A DNA stretch of 64,000 nucleotides from Paenibacillus antarcticus (lineage in GTDB: Bacteria > Bacillota > Bacilli > Paenibacillales > Paenibacillaceae). Positions 1-9,151 of this stretch are shown here, piece after piece. How positions within the stretch are numbered: the first letter of the stretch is position 1; every line of letters begins with the position of its first letter. Under the pieces are notes generated by a model, which was given only the letters and a program-made list of their open reading frames with translations, had not been told where the DNA came from and searched no databases. The stretch spans positions 186,001-250,000 of the forward strand of contig NZ_LVJI01000002.1 in assembly GCF_001637225.1 (NCBI RefSeq), written 5' to 3'. The translations under genes were made by a program, and so were the position numbers.

Positions 1-767
1 ATGACATCATTGTCATGGGAGCAAGACCCGAAGTTGTTCTTGATATTATACTCTGTGGCAAGATTGAGAAAGAAATCGTAGTTGAAGTAGTAGAAGCCAT
101 ATCTAATGCATGTCGTGCGCAAGATTGTGTGCTTATAGGTGGAGAAACTTCTGAGCAACCGAAGGTGTTACCAGAAGGAAGCTATATGCTTAATGCAAGT
201 ATACTTGGGGTAGTAGATAAACATAAGATTATAGATGGTACAAAGATTGCTAAGGGTGATGTTATCATTGCTCTTGCATCCAATGGGTTACATACAAACG
301 GATATACATTGGTAAGAACACTGATGGATACAATGCCTCAAATTCTAGACGAGAAGGTTCAAGAAGATTCATTTTTAGATGCGATTCTAACCCCACATCG
401 GTGTTATTACCAAAACTTAAAGGAATTGTTTCCGACAGATGTAATTAATGGGTTAGCTCACATTACTGGCGGAGGGATTAAGGGCAATTTAAATCGTATA
501 CTTCCTGCGGGCGTAAATGCAAGAATTGAGTTAGACAAAATGAAGATCCATCCCCTTTTTGAAATCATAAAAAGATATGGGAATGTCGATGATGAGGAAA
601 TGCTAAAAACATTTAATATGGGAGTTGGAATTACACTTGTTGCCCATTCAGAAGACGCGTCACAAATTATAGAACATTTGAAGTTAACAGGTTGTGATGC
701 ATATATTATCGGTGAGATTGTTGATGGAGAACAGTGTGTGGAATATATAAATGAATTAAATTATTAA
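1..767 (+). CDS. purM: Phosphoribosylformylglycinamidine cyclo-ligase-like protein (5' end missing)
   Basis: The gene is cut by the left window edge; the frame is already open at base 3 and ends with TAA at 765-767, leaving about 254 residues. PurM (AIR synthetase) closes the imidazole ring of FGAM with ATP to give AIR in purine synthesis. Visible family motifs are LIGGETSEQP (usually GGETAEMPG), SNGLHTNGYTLVR and HITGGGIKGNL, in the expected order. Compared with a full PurM (about 340 residues) the N-terminal ~85 residues lie outside the window. The sequence is divergent from housekeeping PurM (for example EQP for EMP), so a paralogue acting elsewhere is possible. The next gene is tyrS with its own promoter, so there is no visible pur operon on this side. 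Confidence 0.8.
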   Translation, partial: DIIVMGARPEVVLDIILCGKIEKEIVVEVVEAISNACRAQDCVLIGGETSEQPKVLPEGSYMLNASILGVVDKHKIIDGTKIAKGDVIIALASNGLHTNGYTLVRTLMDTMPQILDEKVQEDSFLDAILTPHRCYYQNLKELFPTDVINGLAHITGGGIKGNLNRILPAGVNARIELDKMKIHPLFEIIKRYGNVDDEEMLKTFNMGVGITLVAHSEDASQIIEHLKLTGCDAYIIGEIVDGEQCVEYINELNY

Positions 768-850
768 TTTTTATGGTGGTTATTGTGTTGGCTGTAACGG
801 GTGTTATTACTCAAAATAAAGCTTATTTCTTAAATGATGTAGATCCTGAA

Positions 851-879
851 TTGACAACGGTCGTGTCATTCTCTATACT
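851..879 (+). promoter_or_regulatory. SigA-type promoter of the tyrS T-box transcript
   Basis: TTGACA at 851-856 and TATACT at 874-879 are separated by exactly 17 bases, a near-consensus vegetative promoter. It lies just upstream of the T-box leader, so the transcript should start near 886. Confidence 0.8.
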
Positions 880-885
880 GATTTT

Positions 886-1146
886 AATCTAATATACGGT
901 ATACGTTGAAGGAATAAGTAGCACACTGTCACTGTTAATCAGAAAGCTAGGGGTCGATGCGACCTAGCACAAACAGTCTTGCGAATTACACTCTGGAGTA
1001 TCTTAGGTAACACTAAGCGGACTAGCCAACGATATGATGGCTATGAGTGGTATGAATAGTAGTGTGTAATGCTATTTATGCAATTTGGGTGGTAACACGG
1101 TTATTCAATCGTCCCTATGTCTATTGTAGACATAGGGGCGTTTTTT
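886..1146 (+). ncRNA. T-box leader (tyrosyl-tRNA sensing) of tyrS
   Basis: The untranslated leader lies between the promoter and tyrS. It has an AGTA element at 917-920, a stem I arm around 945-965, and a GAA plus TAC context at 984-989 where TAC would be the tyrosine specifier codon. The T-box-like sequence GGGTGGTAACACGG sits at 1087-1100 and a strong terminator follows at once. In this family uncharged tRNA-Tyr pairs with the specifier and with TGGT in the T-box, stabilises the antiterminator and lets tyrS be read. The T-box (TGGTAACACG) departs from the usual TGGTACCGCG. The match of specifier codon to downstream gene supports the call. Confidence 0.85.
1110..1146 (+). terminator. Leader terminator of the tyrS T-box
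   Basis: A 14-bp stem (one G-U pair) with a 3-base loop spans 1110-1140 and is followed by six T at 1141-1146. It is the attenuator of the T-box switch, alternative to the antiterminator formed with the T-box bases. Confidence 0.85.
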
Positions 1147-1199
1147 GCGTATGCATTGGGGATGGATCAAGACTAACATTTTAAAGGGGATGGATGATC

Positions 1200-2471
1200 A
1201 TGAGTAACATGAATATTATTGATGAGTTAGAATGGCGCGACGCGATTAACCAACAGACAGATGCAGAAGGATTACGTGAATTAGTTAGTAATAAGAAGAT
1301 TGCATTGTACTGTGGTGTCGATCCGACCGGGGATAGTATGCATATTGGACATTTAATTCCATTCATGGTGTTGAAGCGATTCCAAGCATACGGACATCTA
1401 CCAGTTATCTTAATTGGTGGAGCGACAGGTACGATTGGGGATCCGAGCGGGCGTTCATCCGAACGTCAATTACAGACTTTAGAGCAAGTACAAGACAATG
1501 TGAACGCACTAACAGCGCAAATGAAGAAGTTATTCGTTACAGATAACGATGCACAACTGAAAATGGTGAACAACTATGATTGGACGCATTCATTGAACGT
1601 GATCGACTTCTTACGTGACTACGGGAAGAACTTCAGTATCAATTCGATGCTTGCTAAGGACGTTGTATCCAGTCGTCTAGATAGTGGGATTTCATTCACT
1701 GAATTCACGTACCAGATTCTCCAGTCCATGGACTTCCATCATCTATTTGCTGAAGAAGGTGTTCAATTACAAATTGGTGGATCGGATCAATGGGGTAATA
1801 TCACAAGTGGCCTAGACCTGATTCGTAAAAAAGAAGGATCAGAAGCGACAGCATTCGGATTAACCATCCCACTTATGTTGAAGTCCGATGGAACGAAGTT
1901 CGGCAAATCTGCGGGTGGTGCAATCTGGCTAGATCCTGAGAAGACATCACCTTATGAATTCTACCAATTCTGGTTGAACCAAGATGACCGTGATGTCGTT
2001 AAATACTTGAAATACTTCACATTCTTGAACCAAGAAGAAATTTCAGAATTAGAGAATAAGGTAACGACAGACCCAGGTAAACGTGAAGCACAGCGCGTAC
2101 TTGCCGAAGAGATGACCAAATTCGTTCATAGTGAAGATGCCTTAACACAAGCTATTAAAATCTCAGCAGCCCTATTCAGCGGAGACATTAAATCCTTAAC
2201 AGCTGACGAAATCGAACAAGGATTCAAAGAAATGCCTACGTTCGAAGCTACCAAAGAGACTAAGAATTTGGTGGACTGGTTGGTTGAGCTAGGTATTGAA
2301 CCATCTAAGCGTCAGGCGAGAGAAGATATTACGAATGGAGCGATCTCCATGAATGGTGAGAAAGTAGTCGATGTAAACACAGAAGTGTCTGCGGACCAAT
2401 CATTCGATGGTCGGTTTATCATTATTCGTAAAGGTAAGAAGAAATATAGCTTGATTAGATTAGTGGACTAA
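1200..2471 (+). CDS. tyrS: Tyrosyl-tRNA synthetase
   Basis: It charges tRNA-Tyr with tyrosine in the cytoplasm. Class I motifs are clear: HIGHLIP near residue 48, the tyrosine/ATP pocket GGSDQWGN in the middle and the KMSKS-type loop KFGKSAGG near 230, followed by a C-terminal S4-like RNA-binding domain (last ~70 residues, RQAREDITNGAISMNGEKV). Length 423 is normal for the Bacillus-type enzyme. An upstream in-frame ATG at 1194 sits too close to the AAAGGGGA ribosome site at 1183-1190; ATG 1200 (MSNMNIID) is spaced properly and is preferred. Expression should be set by the T-box leader. The gene appears to stand alone. Confidence 0.97.
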   Translation: MSNMNIIDELEWRDAINQQTDAEGLRELVSNKKIALYCGVDPTGDSMHIGHLIPFMVLKRFQAYGHLPVILIGGATGTIGDPSGRSSERQLQTLEQVQDNVNALTAQMKKLFVTDNDAQLKMVNNYDWTHSLNVIDFLRDYGKNFSINSMLAKDVVSSRLDSGISFTEFTYQILQSMDFHHLFAEEGVQLQIGGSDQWGNITSGLDLIRKKEGSEATAFGLTIPLMLKSDGTKFGKSAGGAIWLDPEKTSPYEFYQFWLNQDDRDVVKYLKYFTFLNQEEISELENKVTTDPGKREAQRVLAEEMTKFVHSEDALTQAIKISAALFSGDIKSLTADEIEQGFKEMPTFEATKETKNLVDWLVELGIEPSKRQAREDITNGAISMNGEKVVDVNTEVSADQSFDGRFIIIRKGKKKYSLIRLVD

Positions 2472-2497
2472 GTAATATTTTGTTCGCGAGTATGATC

Positions 2498-2556
2498 CAC
2501 ATAGATGTACTACAAATAAACCGATGAATCCATGATATGGGTTTCTCGGTTTTACT
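2498..2556. repeat. Hairpin repeat, copy 1 (tyrS terminator side)
   Basis: About 55 bases here match 3225-3284 with only four or five differences. The core is a hairpin CCGATGAATCC / GGGTTTCTCGG followed by a T-rich stretch, so it probably works as the tyrS terminator. Two changes relative to copy 2 weaken the stem. The two copies bracket the small toxin-antitoxin-like pair as direct repeats. Confidence 0.75.
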
Positions 2557-2628
2557 TTATATGCACATTTGCGAATAGTATTTAAAAGCTTATAATAAAG
2601 GTAATATTACGACGGGAGGTAGGAACAA

Positions 2629-2871
2629 ATGAAGCTCGTCAAACTTGAGAATGAAGAACTATCAAGTGCTCTAACACAGGGAGAAGCTTATATTCAGGTA
2701 GGTAAACGGAAGTTTATGCTGTTTGAGATAGAGGAAGTTGCGCAATCTGCTTTCTACGATGTTACTGATCCTGAAGAAGAACAGCTTATATTAGAGGCGG
2801 TTAATGGTAATAACCCGTCCTTGTCAAAGGAAGAAGTATTGGAGCAGTTAGCTCGACATAAGAAACGATGA
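2629..2871 (+). CDS. Small antitoxin-like protein
   Basis: An 80-residue, acidic, probably helical protein with a GGGAGGT ribosome site at about 2614-2620. I do not recognise a named family. Its size, its position first in a two-gene unit, and a 4-base ATGA overlap with a ParE/RelE-like frame suggest the antitoxin of a type II toxin-antitoxin pair. The C-terminal half (SLSKEEVLEQLARHKKR) is a charged helix of the kind that wraps a toxin. No DNA-binding domain is obvious. It could also be a small regulatory protein unrelated to toxins. Confidence 0.5.
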   Translation: MKLVKLENEELSSALTQGEAYIQVGKRKFMLFEIEEVAQSAFYDVTDPEEEQLILEAVNGNNPSLSKEEVLEQLARHKKR

Positions 2872-3173
2872 ATATCATCTGGAAGCAGACAGCATTACAG
2901 TCATTGATCCAGCTGGATATGTGGAGAGAAGACAACGGTTGGTCAGCAATTGGTGAACATTTGGTGGAAGTCATTGAGAATTATTTTGTTAAACAAGAGA
3001 TGTCTATATATATTCCTGGGAAAGTAGTGGCGATAAAAGGGGTTCCAATTCATATGAGAATGGTACTTATTTCACCAGGTAAATCAGAACCATATAAAGT
3101 GTTTTAACGTTATGATAAACAGAAGGTTGAAATACTTCTAGTTCGCCATCCTTATCAAAAATCTTTATTTTAA
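2868..3173 (+). pseudogene. ParE/RelE-like toxin interrupted by an in-frame TAA
   Basis: The frame opens with ATG 2868, overlapping the previous stop, and stops after 79 residues at TAA 3105-3107. The same frame continues without shift for 21 more codons (RYDKQKVEILLVRHPYQKSLF) to TAA 3171-3173. VEILLVRH resembles the last beta strand and basic C-terminus of ParE/RelE toxins, which usually run 90-105 residues. The internal stop therefore looks like a nonsense mutation, probably of a tyrosine codon, that removes the functional C-terminus. Alternatively the short form could be a naturally attenuated toxin, or the base could be a sequencing error. Family assignment is inferred from size, context and this C-terminal pattern. 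Confidence 0.65.
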
Positions 3174-3177
3174 TAAT

Positions 3178-3217
3178 CAGAGGAGACCATTGTAGATACT
3201 TGGGTTCCTCTGTTTTT
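3178..3217 (+). terminator. Terminator of the toxin-antitoxin-like unit
   Basis: The arms AGAGGAGACC and GGGTTCCTCT form an imperfect hairpin followed by GTTTTTA, directly downstream of the extended toxin frame. Its arm sequence resembles the flanking repeats. Confidence 0.6.
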
Positions 3218-3224
3218 ATGTGAA

Positions 3225-3284
3225 CTACATAGATGGACTACAAATAAACCGAGGAATCCATGATATGGGTTCCTCGGTTTATTA
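3225..3284. repeat. Hairpin repeat, copy 2
   Basis: Near-identical to 2498-2556. Here the stem is intact (CCGAGGAA pairs perfectly with TTCCTCGG) and a T-rich tail follows. It lies between the toxin relic and the AraC-type gene. Confidence 0.75.
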
Positions 3285-3376
3285 TCAAGGGATTGACTAG
3301 GTAAATGGAATAAGAGCAATTCAGGTCAAGAATGACTTCTCCTTTTGAATTACGATATATACGTGGAGGTGAGAAA

Positions 3377-4282
3377 ATGAAACAGGTAGAAATAGTAATG
3401 GCGGTGCAAACTATGCAGGAATATATTGATGCCCACATATATGAAGAGATTACACTTAAGCAACTCTCCAATGTAGCTGGATATTCTTCGTGGCATGCAT
3501 CCAGAATTTTTAAAGATATCATTGGAAGATCGCCATTTGATTATATACGTGCTTTAAGATTATCCAAAGCTGCTCTAGTTCTACGTGACGATGAATACAA
3601 AATAATCGATGTTGCATTAGATTATGTCTTTGACACTCACGAAGGGTTCACTCGTGCTTTTTCAAAAGAATTCGGCTTATCGCCTAAAAAATATAGTCAA
3701 AACACACCTCCTATTCAACTTTTCATGCCTGAAAGAGTTTTCGATACTTACCGGGAATTTCATAAAGGAGAAATGAATATGAGTGAGAACAAAGTTACCA
3801 AAACAGTATTTGTGCAAATTATTGAACGTCCTGCCAGAAAGGTTCTTCTAAAGCGAGGAATCAAAGCCATCGGATATTTTGCTTACTGTGAAGAAGTGGG
3901 TAGTGATGTATGGTCTATGCTTACAAGTGTTAAAGAAGCGATTTATGAACCTATTGGCATGTGGTTGCCGAAACACCTGATAACAAAGGGAACTTCCCTA
4001 TATGTGCAAGGAGTAGAGCTGCCGACGGATTACAACAATGCCGTTCCTGAAGGATATGATCTTATTGATTTGCCTCCATGTAAGCTGATGATTTTTCAAG
4101 GGGAAGCGTATAACGATGATGACTTTATGGATGAAATCGGCGAAGTGTGGGATCACATTGAGAAATTCGATCCTACGATTTACGGATATAACTGGGCTCC
4201 TGAAGTAGCACCGAGATTTCAACTTGCTCCGATGGGGTATAGAGGGTATATTGAGGCACGGCCTGTTGTTTCAGTGAATTAA
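3377..4282 (+). CDS. AraC-family regulator with GyrI-like effector domain
   Basis: A 301-residue transcription regulator. Residues ~8-108 carry the two helix-turn-helix units of AraC/XylS proteins (ITLKQLSNVAGYSSWHASR and a second unit ending EFGLSPKKYSQ). Residues ~140-298 form a GyrI/SOUL-like small-molecule-binding domain (PARKVLLKRGIKAIGYF ... PCKLMIFQGEAY). This pairing is typical of MarA/Rob-type regulators in Bacilli that sense drugs or lipophilic compounds. An open frame begins at 3332, but GGAGGTGA at 3365-3372 places the start at ATG 3377 (MKQVEIV). It appears monocistronic; its targets cannot be told from the sequence. Confidence 0.88.
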   Translation: MKQVEIVMAVQTMQEYIDAHIYEEITLKQLSNVAGYSSWHASRIFKDIIGRSPFDYIRALRLSKAALVLRDDEYKIIDVALDYVFDTHEGFTRAFSKEFGLSPKKYSQNTPPIQLFMPERVFDTYREFHKGEMNMSENKVTKTVFVQIIERPARKVLLKRGIKAIGYFAYCEEVGSDVWSMLTSVKEAIYEPIGMWLPKHLITKGTSLYVQGVELPTDYNNAVPEGYDLIDLPPCKLMIFQGEAYNDDDFMDEIGEVWDHIEKFDPTIYGYNWAPEVAPRFQLAPMGYRGYIEARPVVSVN

Positions 4283-4401
4283 CTCGGGTGATGTGAGTGA
4301 GTTAGCGAAGTTACTTCATGGCTAGTTGGAAGGACCTTAGAAGATATTTAAAGAATGATGGCTGAAGAATAAACTCAGTCGGCCTGAATGAACTATATCA
4401 A

Positions 4402-4436
4402 AACCGTTTCCCACTCAAACCGGGGAACGGTTTTTT
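4402..4436 (+). terminator. Terminator after the AraC-type gene
   Basis: AACCGTTTCCC and GGGGAACGGTT pair around a short loop and are followed by six T. The rest of 4283-4629 holds no gene that I can see, only this terminator and the upstream region of the galactanase gene. Confidence 0.8.
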
Positions 4437-4560
4437 GCTGCTGTGCCTGTAATGGAACTATCTGGTAAGGGGTGCCTGTAAAAGTTAAAATGCTTGCTTA
4501 AACATACAAAATGTTTCATTTCGAACATTACATAAGCTTTTAACTACTGATATATTTATT

Positions 4561-4574
4561 TGTAAGGGCTTACA
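4561..4574 (+). promoter_or_regulatory. cre-like site (CcpA) upstream of the galactanase
   Basis: TGTAAGGGCTTACA is a 14-base near-palindrome that differs at one central base from the ideal cre TGTAAGCGCTTACA. It lies 56 bases before the galactanase start, a fitting place for carbon catabolite repression of a polysaccharide-degrading enzyme. Confidence 0.6.
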
Positions 4575-4626
4575 TGAGTTAGAAGCACTCATTTATATCT
4601 AAATATTAGGTTGGAAAGGTGATTAG

Positions 4627-8271
<3,645 letters not shown>

Positions 8272-8303
8272 AGTGAAAGCATCCTAACAAAATATTGTCA
8301 TAT

Positions 8304-8337
8304 TAGAAGAAGGGGGGATCGCACCCCTTCTTTTTTA
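8304..8337 (+). terminator. Terminator of the galactanase gene
   Basis: AAGAAGGGG pairs with CCCCTTCTT around a short loop and is followed by a T run, directly downstream of the galactanase stop. Confidence 0.85.
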
Positions 8338-8350
8338 TTCACCCCTTTAC

Positions 8351-8467
8351 AATGTGGCGCTCACCAGTGGTTTAGAGTGGAACTTGAAGGTGACTGAGAA
8401 GGAATCGTTCGACGTACTCAAGAAGATCTAAGCGACCTTTGAGAGCTATTGGAAGGATAGAGTTTAA
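8351..8467 (+). pseudogene. Relic of a PLD-type N-terminal domain of a DUF3427 helicase
   Basis: One frame reads NVALTSGLEWNLKVTEKESF and on through DVLKKI, TAA, ATFESYWKDRV, then TAA at 8465-8467. This matches the stretch just after the GSxNLT motif in PLD-helicase-DUF3427 proteins; the intact neighbour at 9152 has LTVQALKINYEWNVKLKLNP and FEEVWN at the same place. It is an eroded piece with an internal stop at 8429-8431 and no start. The matching 3' part of such a helicase lies at 12115-13563, so the two are probably remains of one gene with newer DNA between them. Confidence 0.65.
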
Positions 8468-8535
8468 GAGCTTTCCCTCCGAAGATGTGATGATCGCCTA
8501 AACTTGTTAAACATCAGGTTTTATATTGTTGATTA

Positions 8536-8564
8536 TGTACAGTATTATCTTTTATTGGTATGAT
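8536..8564 (+). promoter_or_regulatory. Probable promoter of the Nudix gene
   Basis: TGTACA (8536-8541) and TATGAT (8559-8564) are 17 bases apart, with an extended -10 TGG just before TATGAT. It lies 58 bases upstream of the Nudix start. Confidence 0.45.
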
Positions 8565-8621
8565 ACAATATATTTTATTGTTAGAAAGAACTGAGAGTAT
8601 ATCATTTAGGTAGGTGTATTT

Positions 8622-9029
8622 ATGAAAAAGGATATTTTTGTCGTTGGAGCAGTTATTGTAAATGAAGATAAAATACTATGTGCTCAAAGAGGCGTGAGTA
8701 AATCATTACCTCTAAAGTGGGAATTTCCGGGTGGAAAGATTGAAAGTGGTGAAACTCCGCAAGAAGCTTTAAAACGTGAGATACATGAAGAAATGAATTG
8801 CCAAGTCGAAATTGGTGATCATGTTGAAGATACCACTTACGAATATGACTTTGGCATCGTTCATTTAACTACATATTATTGTAGATTAATTGAGGGGACA
8901 CCGACGTTAACAGAGCATGTTGCGATTAAATGGTTACCAAGAGCTGAGTTGAACACATTGGATTGGGCTCCTGCTGATATCCCAGCGATCCAGAAGATTA
9001 TGAACCATCGAGTTGACAGTACCGTATAA
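8622..9029 (+). CDS. MutT-type Nudix hydrolase
   Basis: A 135-residue pyrophosphohydrolase of nucleoside triphosphates or related compounds. The Nudix box G-x5-E-x7-RE-x2-EE is complete at about residues 37-59 (GGKIESGETPQEALKREIHE then EMNC), with N in place of the final G, as in many MutT/(d)CTP-type enzymes. RBS AGGTAGGTG precedes ATG 8622. It lies upstream of the PLD-helicase-DUF3427 gene, separated by a weak terminator. Such helicases often have a MutT-like neighbour, so the enzyme may clean a nucleotide in a defence process rather than serve general housekeeping; that role is inferred. Confidence 0.88.
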   Translation: MKKDIFVVGAVIVNEDKILCAQRGVSKSLPLKWEFPGGKIESGETPQEALKREIHEEMNCQVEIGDHVEDTTYEYDFGIVHLTTYYCRLIEGTPTLTEHVAIKWLPRAELNTLDWAPADIPAIQKIMNHRVDSTV

Positions 9030-9044
9030 TTTATTCGGAATTTA

Positions 9045-9079
9045 GGACAATCTGCATTTGTATGAAGGTTGTCTTTTTG
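9045..9079 (+). terminator. Terminator between Nudix and helicase genes
   Basis: GACAATCT pairs with AGGTTGTC around a 12-base loop and TTTTTGTC follows. The stem is moderate, so read-through into the helicase gene is possible. Confidence 0.55.
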
Positions 9080-9151
9080 TCATATAATGGATTGTGCTAA
9101 TGGATTAATAATTATACAATTATGCTAAAAATTAAGGTGAGTGGAAATGAC

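Noticed and set aside
773..892. A 39-residue frame (MVVIVLAVTGVITQNKAYFL...) after the purM-like gene.
   Set aside because: It overlaps the near-consensus tyrS promoter, has no ribosome site, and resembles no family; chance or a decayed fragment.
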